Assembly (NCBI RefSeq): GCF_904426505.1
Contig: NZ_CAJGBN010000011.1
Coordinates: 1-64,000, forward strand
Direction: 5' to 3'
Origin: Rubrivivax sp. A210
Lineage (GTDB): Bacteria > Pseudomonadota > Gammaproteobacteria > Burkholderiales > Burkholderiaceae_C
Length of the DNA stretch: 64,000 nt
The notes under the pieces are model-generated. The model had not been told where the DNA came from, did no database searches, and saw only the letters and a list, made by a program, of their open reading frames with translations. Position 1 is the stretch's first letter. Every line of letters begins with the position of its first letter. The position numbers were made by a program, and so were the translations under genes. Positions 26,694-37,693 of the stretch are shown here, one piece after another.

Positions 26694-27914
26694 ATGGACC
26701 CCACCGCCAGCCTGCCGATCTACCTGGACTACGCAGCCACCACCCCGGTGGACCCGCGCGTCGTGCAGCAGATGCTGCCCTTTCTGTGCGAGCAGTTCGG
26801 CAACCCGGCCTCGCGCAGCCACGCCTATGGCTGGGCCGCGGAAGAGGCGGTCGAGGCGGCGCGCGGCGATGTCGCGGCGCTGATCGGCGCCGACCCGCGC
26901 GAGATCGCCTGGACCAGCGGCGCCACCGAAAGCAACAACCTCGCGATCAAGGGCGCGGCGCAGTTCCACCAGGCGCGCGGCAAGCACCTGATCACGCTCA
27001 AGACCGAGCACAAGGCGGTGCTCGACACGATGCGCGAACTCGAGCGCGCCGGCTTCGAGGTGAGCTATCTCGACGTCAAGGAGGACGGCCTGCTGGACCT
27101 CGAGTTGCTGCGCGCCGCGCTGCAGCCCGACACCATCCTGGTGTCAGTGATGGCGGTCAACAACGAGATCGGCGTGGTGCAGGACATGGCCGCCATCGGC
27201 GCGCTGTGCCGCAGCCGCGGCGTGCTTTTCCATGTCGACGCGGCCCAGGCCAGCGGCAAGATCGCCATCGACCTGGCCACGCTGCCGGTCGACCTGATGA
27301 GCCTGTCGGCGCACAAGACCTATGGCCCCAAGGGCATAGGCGCGCTCTACGTGCGGCGCAAGCCGCGCGTGCGCATCGAAGCGCAGATGCACGGCGGCGG
27401 GCATGAGCGCGGCATGCGCAGCGGCACCCTGCCCACGCACCAGATCGTCGGCATGGGTGCGGCCTACCGGCTGGCACGCGAGCACATGGCGGTGGAGAAC
27501 GAGCGCATCCGCATGCTGCGCGACCGCCTGCTGGCTGGCCTGCAGGCCCTGCCCGAAACGCGCATCAACGGCAGCCTCGAGCAGCGCGTGCCGCACAACC
27601 TGAACATCAGCTTCCAGTACGTCGAGGGCGAATCGCTGCTGATGGGCATGAAGGGCATCGCCGTCTCCTCGGGCTCGGCCTGCACCTCGGCCAGCCTGGA
27701 GCCCAGCTATGTGCTGCGCGCGCTGGGCCTGTCGGACGAGGTCGCGCACAGCTCGATCCGTTTCTCCATCGGCCGCAACACGACCGAGGCCGAGATCGAC
27801 GCCGCCATTGCCCAGGTCAGCGCCACGGTGGCGCGGCTGCGCGAGCTGAGCCCGCTGTGGGACATGCACCAGGCCGGCATCGACCTCGCATCCATCCAGT
27901 GGTCTGCCCATTGA
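26694..27914 (+). CDS. iscS: Cysteine desulfurase, IscS type, nif-linked
   Basis: 406-aa enzyme nearly collinear with E. coli Isc[21 protein letters not shown] Lys208 in [16 protein letters not shown], the [19 protein letters not shown] block, active Cys330 in [17 protein letters not shown] and a WSAH end. It is annotated by some pipelines as NifS, but sequence and operon context (iscU, iscA, hscA, fdx) say IscS. It delivers persulfide sulfur to IscU. The sigma54 promoter and NifA-like site suggest it is a nitrogenase-dedicated copy; a housekeeping isc would lie elsewhere. Confidence 0.93.
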   Translation: MDPTASLPIYLDYAATTPVDPRVVQQMLPFLCEQFGNPASRSHAYGWAAEEAVEAARGDVAALIGADPREIAWTSGATESNNLAIKGAAQFHQARGKHLITLKTEHKAVLDTMRELERAGFEVSYLDVKEDGLLDLELLRAALQPDTILVSVMAVNNEIGVVQDMAAIGALCRSRGVLFHVDAAQASGKIAIDLATLPVDLMSLSAHKTYGPKGIGALYVRRKPRVRIEAQMHGGGHERGMRSGTLPTHQIVGMGAAYRLAREHMAVENERIRMLRDRLLAGLQALPETRINGSLEQRVPHNLNISFQYVEGESLLMGMKGIAVSSGSACTSASLEPSYVLRALGLSDEVAHSSIRFSIGRNTTEAEIDAAIAQVSATVARLRELSPLWDMHQAGIDLASIQWSAH

Positions 27915-27929
27915 ACCCAGGAGTCCGAA

Positions 27930-28370
27930 ATGGCCTATAGCGAAAAAGTCGTTGATCACTACGAGAACCCGCGCAATGTCGGCGGCTTCGAGGCCACCGA
28001 CGGCAGCGTCGGCACCGGCATGGTCGGTGCGCCGGCCTGCGGCGATGTGATGAAGCTGCAGATCCGCGTCAACGCCACCACCGGCCTGATCGAGGACGCC
28101 AAGTTCAAGACCTATGGCTGCGGCTCGGCCATCGCCTCGAGCTCGCTGGTCACCGAATGGGTCAAGGGCAAGTCGCTCGACCAGGCCCTGGCCATCAAGA
28201 ACACCGCCATCGCCGAGGAACTGGCGCTGCCGCCGGTGAAGATTCACTGCTCCATCCTGGCCGAGGACGCCATCAAGGCGGCGGTGAGCGACTACCGCGC
28301 CCGCCAGGCCGCGCTGCAAGGCGGCGATGCCGCGTCAGCTGAATACCCGGCCTGCGCCAGCAGCCACTGA
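27930..28370 (+). CDS. iscU: Fe-S scaffold IscU (NifU N-terminal type)
   Basis: 146-aa scaffold matching IscU closely: [31 protein letters not shown] (first Cys), [13 protein letters not shown] (second) and the HscA-binding LPPVKIHC (third). The ferredoxin and Nfu domains of full-length NifU (~300 aa) are absent. An extra C-terminal tail (about residues 130-146) is not in E. coli IscU. It assembles 2Fe-2S/4Fe-4S clusters with IscS. An AGGAG site precedes the ATG. Confidence 0.93.
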   Translation: MAYSEKVVDHYENPRNVGGFEATDGSVGTGMVGAPACGDVMKLQIRVNATTGLIEDAKFKTYGCGSAIASSSLVTEWVKGKSLDQALAIKNTAIAEELALPPVKIHCSILAEDAIKAAVSDYRARQAALQGGDAASAEYPACASSH

Positions 28371-28393
28371 CCCCCACCCAGCGGAGAACCACC

Positions 28394-28810
28394 ATGTCCA
28401 CCTGCCAATCGCAAGGCAATGCCACCGCCTGCACCCCGCTGCCCGCCGGCAGCCTGCCCATGCCCACGCTGGCCGAAGGCGCCGCGGCGCTGAACATCAG
28501 CGACGCCGTGGTGGCCAAGGTGGCCGAGATGCTGGCCGAGGAGGGCGACCCCTCGCTGCAACTGCGCATCTTCGTCACCGGCGGCGGCTGCGCCGGCTTC
28601 CAGTACGGCTTCGCCTTCGACGACCAGGTCAAGGAAGACGACACCCGCGTCGAGCGCGGCGCGGTGGCCGTGGTGGTCGACGCCATGAGCCTGCAATACC
28701 TGGTGGGCGCCGAGATCGACTATGAAGACAAGCTTGAGGGCGCGCGCTTCGTGATCCGCAACCCCAATGCCAACAGCACCTGCGGCTGCGGCAGCTCCTT
28801 CAACGTCTGA
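28394..28810 (+). CDS. erpA: A-type Fe-S carrier, ErpA-like
   Basis: 138-aa protein whose last ~110 residues follow Erp[42 protein letters not shown]. The ~30-residue N-terminal extension with two cysteines ([10 protein letters not shown]) is not part of the usual ErpA. It transfers clusters from IscU to targets, perhaps nitrogenase-specific ones. It sits between iscU and iscA. A separate housekeeping erpA probably exists, so the symbol reflects family only. Confidence 0.85.
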   Translation: MSTCQSQGNATACTPLPAGSLPMPTLAEGAAALNISDAVVAKVAEMLAEEGDPSLQLRIFVTGGGCAGFQYGFAFDDQVKEDDTRVERGAVAVVVDAMSLQYLVGAEIDYEDKLEGARFVIRNPNANSTCGCGSSFNV

Positions 28811-28820
28811 GGAGGGCGCG

Positions 28821-29144
28821 ATGTCCATCAGCGTCACCCCCAAGGCCGCCAAGCAGATCCAGAAGGCGCTGGCCCAGCGCGGCGGCGGCGTCGGCCTGCG
28901 CGTGGCCATCAAGACCAGCGGCTGCTCGGGCTATGCCTATGCGCTCGAATTCGCCGACGCGGCCGTGCCCGAGGACCTGCAGTTCGAGAGCGAGGGCGTG
29001 CAGCTGCTGGTCTCGGCGACCAGCCTGCCGATGATCGATGGCACCCAGCTCGACTGGGTGCGCGAAGGCCTCAACGAGGGCTTCAAGTTCAACAACCCCA
29101 ACGCCAGCGCGACCTGCGGGTGTGGGGAATCCTTCAAGGTCTAG
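28821..29144 (+). CDS. iscA: A-type Fe-S carrier IscA
   Basis: 107-aa Isc[30 protein letters not shown] and [15 protein letters not shown] give the three conserved cysteines. Standard family length. AGGAGG ribosome site and a 10-bp gap to the ErpA-like gene. It acts in cluster transfer; third A-type carrier of the island. Confidence 0.93.
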   Translation: MSISVTPKAAKQIQKALAQRGGGVGLRVAIKTSGCSGYAYALEFADAAVPEDLQFESEGVQLLVSATSLPMIDGTQLDWVREGLNEGFKFNNPNASATCGCGESFKV

Positions 29145-29158
29145 GGACCGCCCACGCC

Positions 29159-31066
<1,908 letters not shown>

Positions 31067-31070
31067 AGCG

Positions 31071-31427
31071 ATGAGCGTCAACACCGTCAGCACCACCCGC
31101 ATCACGGTGCTGCCGCACCCCGATCTCTGCCCCGAAGGTCTGGCCTTCGAGGCACGCCGGGGCCGCAAGCTGGTGGACGAACTGCTGGCGCAGGGCATCG
31201 CCATCGAACACGCCTGCGAGAAGGTCTGCGCCTGCTCGACCTGCCATGTGCACCTGCGCGTCGGCGCCGATGCGGTGACACCGGCCGACGACGACGAGGA
31301 AGACCAGCTGGGCTCGGCCTGGGGGCTGGATGCGCAGTCGCGTTTGTCGTGCTGCGTGAGAGTTGGCGAGGTTGAGTTGGTGGTGGAGTTGCCGCGGCAT
31401 ACGCGCAACCATGCGCGTGAGGCGTAG
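31071..31427 (+). CDS. fdx: Isc-type [2Fe-2S] ferredoxin
   Basis: 118-aa adrenodoxin-like ferredoxin: IEHACEKVCACSTCHVHL (C-x5-C-x2-C) and SRLSCCV give the ligands. In the isc system it supplies electrons for cluster assembly on IscU. It starts four bases after hscA and is the last gene of the operon; the repeat copy 2 begins 40 bp downstream. A His/Arg-rich tail ends the protein. Confidence 0.93.
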   Translation: MSVNTVSTTRITVLPHPDLCPEGLAFEARRGRKLVDELLAQGIAIEHACEKVCACSTCHVHLRVGADAVTPADDDEEDQLGSAWGLDAQSRLSCCVRVGEVELVVELPRHTRNHAREA

Positions 31428-31467
31428 GCGGGAGTCCGCTCAAGTCGGGTTCTCGTAGAGGCGAGCG

Positions 31468-31707
31468 GCAAAGGCGGGTGCGGGCGGGCCGCGGCGCTTC
31501 AACGGGGCGGTCGGCCCCTGGGGGGCCGACTTCCCTGCGGTGCTCGGGCCCGTGGCCCCGCCGCAAAACTCGCTGCGCTCACTGCGTTCGCTACGCTCAG
31601 ACAGTTGCGGCGAGTCAGTCCACGATGCTCGCTGCGCTCGCGGCCACGGGCCCTGCGCTCCTCGGCGCCCCGTAGGCGCGCCACAGCCCGCCCGCACCCG
31701 CCTTTGC
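31468..31707. repeat. Large palindromic intergenic repeat, copy 2
   Basis: 240 bp, 222/240 identical to 16991-17230, same 30/180/30 layout. Arms 31468-31497 and 31678-31707 pair at 28 of 30 positions; inner pairs 31502-31509 with 31666-31673 also form. Compared with copy 1, four base pairs change on both sides and keep pairing (C-G to T-A, C-G to G-C, G-C to A-T, A-T to G-C). It lies in the 557-bp fdx-nifV gap. No coding frame is believable. Confidence 0.85.
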
Positions 31708-31745
31708 GAGACCGCGGTGGCGTACCGAGCGCCACCCTGCTTGCT

Positions 31746-31818
31746 GCGCGCCAGGTGGTATTCGGCGGCGGCGCCTTCTGCCGCAGCAGGCGCCGCCGCC
31801 GAATGCCGCCTGGCGCGC
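31746..31818. repeat. 73-bp near-perfect palindrome beside repeat copy 2
   Basis: 31746-31776 pairs with 31788-31818: 17 perfect inner pairs (31760-31776 with 31788-31804) and 12 of 14 outer ones, with an 11-base loop. The motif GCGCCAGGCGGCATTCGGCG is shared with the left flank of copy 1 (around 16937-16956), so it is part of the same repeat family in another arrangement. Confidence 0.75.
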
Positions 31819-31844
31819 CGCGCCACCCCAGCTGACCCGCCACC

Positions 31845-31860
31845 TGTCGCACACCCGACA
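31845..31860 (+). promoter_or_regulatory. NifA upstream activator site for nifV
   Basis: TGTCGCACACCCGACA, an exact TGT-N10-ACA, ends 79 bp before the -24 GG of nifV. Confidence 0.75.
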
Positions 31861-31938
31861 AACACCACAGCCCCCGGCGTCTGCAACCCATCACCCACAA
31901 CCCCAATCAAATCAACCACTTGCAGTCAACGCGCCGCA

Positions 31939-31954
31939 TGGCACAGCGCTTGCG
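31939..31954 (+). promoter_or_regulatory. Sigma54 promoter of the nifV-nifW-fixABCX operon
   Basis: TGGCACAGCGCTTGCG: consensus -24 and -12, GG (31940-31941) and GC (31952-31953) 10 bases apart. Predicted start ~31964, 21 bases before nifV. Confidence 0.8.
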
Positions 31955-31984
31955 AAAGCCTTTGCATCCCAAGCCCTGAACGCC

Positions 31985-33133
31985 ATGCACACCACACCCA
32001 CCCTGACGATCAACGACACCACGCTGCGCGACGGTGAGCAGACCGCGGGCGTGGCCTTCAGCGATGCCGAGAAGCTGGCCATCGCCCATGCGCTGGACGC
32101 CGCCGGCGTGCCCGAGATGGAGGTCGGCATTCCGGTGATGGGCGCGCACGAGAGGGAGCTGATCCGCGCCATCACCGGCTCGGTGCGGCGCGCCCGCACC
32201 ATGGTCTGGGCGCGCATGGCAGCAAACGACCTGGCCGCTGCGCTGGGCTGCGGCGCTGACACCGTACACCTGGCGATCAGCGTGTCCGACATGCAGATCG
32301 AACGCAAGCTTGGCAAGAGCCGCGCCTGGGTGCTGGAGACCATCTCGCGCTACGTGGATCTGGCGGCGGCTGAAGGAAGCGCGGTCAGCGTCGGCTTCGA
32401 AGATGCCTCGCGCGCCGACCCCGGCTTCCTGGTGCAGGCGGCCCAGGTGGCGCAGCGCCACGGCGCCATCCGCGTGCGCTATGCCGACACGCTGGGCCTG
32501 CTCGACCCCTTTGCCACCCATGCCCGCATCACCGCGCTGAGGCGCGAAACCGACATTGACATCGAGATGCACGCCCACAATGATCTGGGCCTGGCCAATG
32601 CCAACACCCTGGCCGCCATGCTGGCCGGTGCCACCCACGCCAGCACCACCGTCAACGGCCTGGGCGAGCGCGCCGGCAACGCGGCACTGGAAGAAGTCGT
32701 GATGGCCGCGCGCCATCTCTACGGCGTCGAATGCGGCGTCGATACGACGGCGCTTCCGGCCATCTCGCAGCTCGTCGCGCTGGCCTCGGGGCGGCCGGTG
32801 GCGGCGGGCAAGAGCATCGTCGGCGACGCCGTCTTCACCCACGAATCGGGCATCCATGTCGACGGCCTGCTCAAGGACCGCGGCAATTACGAGGCCTTCC
32901 AGCCCGAGGAGCTGGGCCGCGAGCATCGCCTGGTGCTGGGCAAGCACTCGGGCGGCCACGGCGTGCGCCACGCCTATGCGCGCCTGGGCCTGACCCTGGG
33001 TGAGCGCGAGGTGCAGCCGCTGCTGGACCGCATCCGCGCCCATGTGGTCGACACCAAGCGTGTGCCCAGCGATGCCGAGCTGATGCACTTCTACCTGCAG
33101 ACCCTGCCGCGCCCGGCCGTGGCCTGCGCCTAA
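31985..33133 (+). CDS. nifV: Homocitrate synthase NifV
   Basis: 382-aa member of the homocitrate/isopropylmalate synthase family: [19 protein letters not shown] at the N-terminus, [18 protein letters not shown] (metal His residues) and [15 protein letters not shown]. It condenses acetyl-CoA and 2-oxoglutarate to R-homocitrate, the organic ligand of FeMo-co. Family-typical length. First gene of an operon with nifW and fixABCX behind a NifA/sigma54-type promoter. Confidence 0.96.
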   Translation: MHTTPTLTINDTTLRDGEQTAGVAFSDAEKLAIAHALDAAGVPEMEVGIPVMGAHERELIRAITGSVRRARTMVWARMAANDLAAALGCGADTVHLAISVSDMQIERKLGKSRAWVLETISRYVDLAAAEGSAVSVGFEDASRADPGFLVQAAQVAQRHGAIRVRYADTLGLLDPFATHARITALRRETDIDIEMHAHNDLGLANANTLAAMLAGATHASTTVNGLGERAGNAALEEVVMAARHLYGVECGVDTTALPAISQLVALASGRPVAAGKSIVGDAVFTHESGIHVDGLLKDRGNYEAFQPEELGREHRLVLGKHSGGHGVRHAYARLGLTLGEREVQPLLDRIRAHVVDTKRVPSDAELMHFYLQTLPRPAVACA

Positions 33134-33152
33134 GCCCCCCAAGGAGACGACG

Positions 33153-33503
33153 ATGGAAAGTTTCAGCGAACGCCTCAAGGCCCTGTCCAGCGCCGAGGAC
33201 TTCATGCATTTCTTCGGCCTGCCCTTTGCCGAGCCGGTGCTGCAGGTGAACCGCCTGCACATCCTCAAGCGCTTCTTCCAGTACCTGCGCCGTGCCGAAG
33301 GCCTGGAGACGGCCGACGACGTGGAGCTGTTCCGCCGCTACCGCCAACTGCTGTCCCAGGCCTACCAGGATTTCGTGGTTTCCACGCCGGCCCAGGAGAA
33401 GGTCTTCAAGGTCTTCCAGGACGCCGGCGGCACCCAGCATGTGCAACTGGCCAACCTGCGCGACAGCCTGGCCGAACGCCGCCGCGAAGCCCACGCGGCC
33501 TGA
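33153..33503 (+). CDS. nifW: Nitrogenase-stabilising protein NifW
   Basis: 116-aa NifW: ALSSAEDFMHFFGLPF, VNRLHILKRFFQYL and QEKVFKVFQ are conserved. NifW associates with MoFe protein and helps it tolerate O2 or mature. AGGAGA ribosome site; fixA starts 16 bp downstream. Confidence 0.95.
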   Translation: MESFSERLKALSSAEDFMHFFGLPFAEPVLQVNRLHILKRFFQYLRRAEGLETADDVELFRRYRQLLSQAYQDFVVSTPAQEKVFKVFQDAGGTQHVQLANLRDSLAERRREAHAA

Positions 33504-33519
33504 ACACGAGGACATCCCC

Positions 33520-34368
33520 ATGCACATCGTCGTCTGCATCAAGCAGGTGCCGGATTCGGCGCAGATCCGCGTCCACCCGGTCACCAACACCATCATGCGC
33601 CAGGGCGTGCCGGCCATCGTCAACCCCTACGACTTGTTCGCGCTGGAAGAGGCGCTGCGCCTGAAAGACCAGTTCGGCGGCCGCGTCACCGCGCTGTGCA
33701 TGGGCCCGCCGCAGGCCGAGGAAAGCCTGCGCAAGTGCATCAGCTTCGGCGCCACCGACGCGGTGCTGGTCACCGACCGCGCCTTCGCCGGCGCCGACAC
33801 CCTGGCCACGAGTTATGCGCTGGCCGCGGCCATCCGCAAGATCGGCCAGGAGCAGGCGGTGGACCTGGTCTTCACCGGCAAGCAGACCATCGACGGCGAC
33901 ACCGCCCAGGTCGGCCCCGGCGTGGCCAAGCGCCTGGGCATGAACCTGCTCACCTATGTCAGCAAGATCGTCGAGGTCGATCTCGACGGCCGCACGCTCA
34001 AGGTCGAGCGCCGCGCCGAAGGCGGGGTGCAACTGCTGCAGACCACGCTGCCTTCGCTGATCACCATGCTCGACGGCACCAACCAGATGCGCTTCGCCAG
34101 CCTGGAAGACATGCTGCGCGCCGGCCGCTTCCCGGTGCGCCGCTGGAGCAAGGAAGACGCCGAGATCGAGGACGTCAGCAAGATCGGCCTCAAGGGCTCG
34201 CCCACCGTCGTCAGCAAGGTCTTCGGCCCCACGCCGCGCCAGCAGAAGGTGGACCTGCAGGTGCTGGCCGACAGCAATCTCAATGACGTGACGCTGAACC
34301 TGCTGCAAAAGCTGTTCACCACGCACCCGCAGCTCGAAGAAGAGCTGGTCGAACGCCTTTCCGCCTGA
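33520..34368 (+). CDS. fixA: Electron transfer flavoprotein beta subunit FixA
   Basis: 282-aa ETF-beta-like protein: [51 protein letters not shown]. FixAB with FixC and FixX bifurcates electrons from NADH to quinone and ferredoxin/flavodoxin for nitrogenase. The start at 33520 is where family homology begins. Confidence 0.95.
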   Translation: MHIVVCIKQVPDSAQIRVHPVTNTIMRQGVPAIVNPYDLFALEEALRLKDQFGGRVTALCMGPPQAEESLRKCISFGATDAVLVTDRAFAGADTLATSYALAAAIRKIGQEQAVDLVFTGKQTIDGDTAQVGPGVAKRLGMNLLTYVSKIVEVDLDGRTLKVERRAEGGVQLLQTTLPSLITMLDGTNQMRFASLEDMLRAGRFPVRRWSKEDAEIEDVSKIGLKGSPTVVSKVFGPTPRQQKVDLQVLADSNLNDVTLNLLQKLFTTHPQLEEELVERLSA

Positions 34369-34381
34369 AGGAGAACCCGCG

Positions 34382-35482
34382 ATGAGCGAAGCCCCCAAGC
34401 CCGCCGCGCCCAAGGCGGCCGGCCGCGCCGGACGCAACACCGAGCTGCCCGAGCACCTGAAGTCCTACAAGGGCATCTGGGTCTTCGTCGAGCACGACCG
34501 CGGCCATGTCAACCCGGTGAGCTGGGAGCTGATGGGCGAGGCCCGCAAGCTCGCCGACAAGCTGCAGGTCAGCGTCTCCGGCATCATCCTCGGCGGCCCC
34601 GACGAGCCGCTGGACGCCTATGCGAAAGAGGCCTATGCCTATGGTGCCGACCGCTGCTACATCATGCGCGACGCGGTGCTCAAGGGCTACCGCAACGAGC
34701 CCTTCACCAAGGGCCTGACCGATCTCGTCAACACCCACCAGCCCGAGATCATGCTGCTGGGCGCCACCGCGATGGGGCGCGACCTCGCCGGCAGCGTGGC
34801 CACCACGCTGGGCACCGGCCTCACGGCCGACTGCACCGAGCTCAACATCGACGGCCGGGCTCTCGCCGCCACCCGCCCCACCTTCGGCGGCAGCCTGCTA
34901 TGTACCATCATGACGCTGGCCTACCGGCCGCAGATGGCCACCGTGAGGCCGCGCGTGATGAGCCTGCCGCGGCGTGACGACGAACGCACGGGTGACGTGG
35001 TCGAGATGCCGCTGGGCATGATCGAAACCGACATCGTCACCAAGCTGCTGGCCTACATCCCCGACGCCAACCGCAACACCGTCAACCTGGCCTATGCCGA
35101 TGTCATCGTCAGCGGCGGCAAGGGCCTGAAGAACGCCGACAACTTCAAGCTCGTGTGGGACCTGGCGCGCGTGCTGGGTGCCGAAGTGGGCGCTACGCGC
35201 GCCGTCACCCAGGCCGGCTGGGCCGAGGCCGAGCGCCAGGTGGGCCAGACCGGCAAGACCGTGCGGCCCAAGCTCTACATCGCCGCCGGCATCAGCGGCG
35301 CCATCCAGCACCGCGTGGGCATGGAGGGCTCGGACGTCATCGTCGCCATCAACACCGACCCCAATGCGCCCATCTTCGACTTCGCGCATTACGGCATCGT
35401 CGGCAACGCCATGCAGGTGCTGCCGGCGCTGACGCAGGCTTTCCGATCGCATCTGGACAAGCGCATCCGCAAGGTTGCCTGA
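34382..35482 (+). CDS. fixB: Electron transfer flavoprotein alpha subunit FixB
   Basis: 366-aa ETF-alpha: an Ala/Lys-rich lead (residues 1-20), then [11 protein letters not shown], and the C-terminal FAD domain with [20 protein letters not shown] and [20 protein letters not shown]. Forms the bifurcating core with FixA. 13 bp after fixA. Confidence 0.95.
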   Translation: MSEAPKPAAPKAAGRAGRNTELPEHLKSYKGIWVFVEHDRGHVNPVSWELMGEARKLADKLQVSVSGIILGGPDEPLDAYAKEAYAYGADRCYIMRDAVLKGYRNEPFTKGLTDLVNTHQPEIMLLGATAMGRDLAGSVATTLGTGLTADCTELNIDGRALAATRPTFGGSLLCTIMTLAYRPQMATVRPRVMSLPRRDDERTGDVVEMPLGMIETDIVTKLLAYIPDANRNTVNLAYADVIVSGGKGLKNADNFKLVWDLARVLGAEVGATRAVTQAGWAEAERQVGQTGKTVRPKLYIAAGISGAIQHRVGMEGSDVIVAINTDPNAPIFDFAHYGIVGNAMQVLPALTQAFRSHLDKRIRKVA

Positions 35483-35497
35483 ACAAGGGAGACAAGC

Positions 35498-36802
35498 ATG
35501 GCCGAAAAATTTGATGCCATCGTCGTCGGTGCCGGCCCCTCGGGCAACACCGCGGCCTACACGCTGGCCAAGGCGGGCCTGAAGGTGCTGCAGATCGAGC
35601 GCGGTGAATACCCCGGCAGCAAGAACGTGCAGGGCGCCATCCTCTATGCCGATGCGCTGGAGCGGGTGATCCCCGATTTCCGCGACGACGCGCCGCTGGA
35701 GCGCCACATCATCGAGCAGCGTGTCTGGGTGCTGGACGACAACAGCTTCATCGGCACCCACTACCGCAGCGACGACTACAACAAGCCGCCCTACAACCGC
35801 TACACCATCATCCGCGCCCAGTTCGACAAGTGGTTCAGTTCCAAGGTGCGCGAGGCCGGCGCGCTGCTGATCTGCGAGACCACGGTGGAAGAACTGCTGA
35901 TGGACGGCAAGCGCTGCATCGGCGTGCGCTGCGACCGCAAGGGCGGCGAGGTCTATGCCGATGTGGTGATCCTGGCCGACGGCGTCAACTCCACGCTGGC
36001 GCGCAAGGCCGGCTTCCACCCGGAACTGGATGCGGGCAATGTGGCGCTGGCGGTCAAGGAAATCCTCTTCATGCCCGAAGAGGTGATCCAGCAGCGCTTC
36101 AACATCAAGGGCGAGGAGGGCGTGGTCATCGAGCTGATGGGCACCGTCACCGAAGGCATGGTGGGCACGGGCTTCCTCTACACCAACAAGGATTCGCTCA
36201 CCATCGGCGTGGGCTGCATGCTGGGCGACTTCAAGGCCAACCCGCTGCGCACCACGCCTTATGCGCTGCTCGAGAAGCTGAAGAAGCACCCCAGCATCGC
36301 GCCGCTGATCGAGGGCGGCGAAATGAAGGAATACGCGGCCCACCTGATCCCCGAAGGCGGCTTCCACGCCGTGCCCCAGGTGTACGGCGACGGCTGGATG
36401 ATCGTCGGCGACAGCGGCGGCTTCGTCAACGCGGTACACCGCGAAGGCAGCAACCTGGCCATGACCACCGGCCGCCTGGCGGCCGAGACGGTGATCGCGG
36501 CCAAGGCCGCCGGCCAGGAGATGAGCGCCAAGACCCTGCGCGCCTACAAGGCGGCGCTGGACGAGAGCTTCGTGATGAAGGACTTGCACAAGTACCGCGA
36601 CATGCCGAAGGTGCTGCACAGCAGCCCGCACTTCTTCACCACCTACCCGTCCCTGGTGACCGGCGCCGCCAAGACCATGTTCACGGTCGATGGCGTGGAC
36701 AAGAAGACCAAGGAGCGCCAGATCTTCGGCAGCTTCAAGGCCGCGCGCCGCTGGCGCGGGCTGGTCGGTGACGCATTCAAGCTCTGGAGGGCTTTCCGAT
36801 GA
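35498..36802 (+). CDS. fixC: ETF-quinone oxidoreductase-like flavoprotein FixC
   Basis: 434-aa flavoprotein with the FAD Rossmann motif [31 protein letters not shown] and [26 protein letters not shown]. In the FixABCX complex it passes the high-potential electron to quinone. The stop overlaps fixX by four bases. Confidence 0.96.
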   Translation: MAEKFDAIVVGAGPSGNTAAYTLAKAGLKVLQIERGEYPGSKNVQGAILYADALERVIPDFRDDAPLERHIIEQRVWVLDDNSFIGTHYRSDDYNKPPYNRYTIIRAQFDKWFSSKVREAGALLICETTVEELLMDGKRCIGVRCDRKGGEVYADVVILADGVNSTLARKAGFHPELDAGNVALAVKEILFMPEEVIQQRFNIKGEEGVVIELMGTVTEGMVGTGFLYTNKDSLTIGVGCMLGDFKANPLRTTPYALLEKLKKHPSIAPLIEGGEMKEYAAHLIPEGGFHAVPQVYGDGWMIVGDSGGFVNAVHREGSNLAMTTGRLAAETVIAAKAAGQEMSAKTLRAYKAALDESFVMKDLHKYRDMPKVLHSSPHFFTTYPSLVTGAAKTMFTVDGVDKKTKERQIFGSFKAARRWRGLVGDAFKLWRAFR

Positions 36803-37092
36803 TCGCTGTCAATGTGGAAGAAAAGCTCTTCCAGAACCGCTACAAGGTCGACCACGGCCGGCCGCACATCCGCATCAAGGACGCCGACATCTGCACCAAC
36901 CAGTGCGGCGACCAGAGCTGCACCTATGTCTGCCCGGCCTCCTGCTACAAGGCCGAGGGCAATGGCCGGGTGACGCTGATCACCGACGGCTGCCTGGAAT
37001 GCGGCAGTTGCCGCGTCATCTGCAACCAGCACATGAACGTCGCGTGGGAATACCCGCGCGGCGGCCACGGCATCCTGTTCAAGTTCGGCTGA
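36799..37092 (+). CDS. fixX: Ferredoxin-like protein FixX
   Basis: 97-aa 4Fe-4S protein: [19 protein letters not shown] and [21 protein letters not shown], with HGILFKFG at the end, as in FixX. Electron carrier of FixABCX. ATGA overlap with fixC. Confidence 0.95.
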   Translation: MIAVNVEEKLFQNRYKVDHGRPHIRIKDADICTNQCGDQSCTYVCPASCYKAEGNGRVTLITDGCLECGSCRVICNQHMNVAWEYPRGGHGILFKFG

Positions 37093-37102
37093 GGGCGAAA
37101 GC

Positions 37103-37561
37103 ATGGTTACCACCGTCCGCAGCTTTCTCACCCACGCCGTGCAACTCGAACGCGAGGCGGCGCGGCGCTACGAAGAGCTGTCCGCCTCCATGGGCACCGA
37201 AGGCAACCGCGAGCTGCAGGCCTTCTTCGGCCGCATGGCGCATTACTCGCGCCTGCACCTGGCCGACGCGGTGGCGCGCGGCGGCTTTCGCGAGCTGCCC
37301 ACGCTGGCGCCGCACGAGTTCGAATGGCCCGATGGCGTCTCGCCCGAGACCGCCGGCTGGGCCGGCGTCGACGCCCAGATGAGCGCGCTCGATGCGCTGG
37401 AGCTGGCGCTGGACGGCGAGCGCAGCGGCCACGCCTATTACGCCGGCATCGCTGCCACCACGCCCGACGCCGAGTTGCGCGCCATGGCCGCCGAGTTCGC
37501 CGAGGAAGAGGCCGACCATGTGCGCCAGATCGAGAAGCTGATCGCGCAGGCCCGCGTCTAG
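37103..37561 (+). CDS. Ferritin-like di-iron (rubrerythrin-type) protein
   Basis: 152-aa four-helix protein with paired E-x6-Y/E-x2-H ligand motifs: LEREAARRYEELS, YSRLHLADAV, ALDGERSGHAYYAGI and FAEEEADHVRQIEKL. No rubredoxin domain. Such genes follow fixX in several nif clusters. It may remove peroxide or O2, or hold iron for cluster synthesis. Ten bases after fixX, so last gene of the nifV operon. Confidence 0.85.
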   Translation: MVTTVRSFLTHAVQLEREAARRYEELSASMGTEGNRELQAFFGRMAHYSRLHLADAVARGGFRELPTLAPHEFEWPDGVSPETAGWAGVDAQMSALDALELALDGERSGHAYYAGIAATTPDAELRAMAAEFAEEEADHVRQIEKLIAQARV

Positions 37562-37622
37562 CGGGCTCACTTCTTGCAAACCTCTCTGGTCAGGAAGGGC
37601 CCTGCCTGCAGTTGCCCTCCCT

Positions 37623-37638
37623 TGGCGCAGCTTTTGCA
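37623..37638 (+). promoter_or_regulatory. Sigma54-type promoter upstream of nifA
   Basis: TGGCGCAGCTTTTGCA: GG (37624-37625) and GC (37636-37637) 10 bases apart, perfect -12, one change in -24. Predicted start ~37648, 46 bases before nifA. No TGT-N10-ACA was found in the 130-bp gap, so the activator (NtrC, or NifA from a more distant site) is unknown. Confidence 0.6.
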
Positions 37639-37693
37639 CCGGAACGAGGCCCTCACAAGGGGCCGGCCCCGCAGCAGACCCAGGAGGTGACCC

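Noticed and set aside
31440..31919. Open frames through repeat copy 2
   Set aside because: Products are translations of the repeat with no conserved frame between copies.
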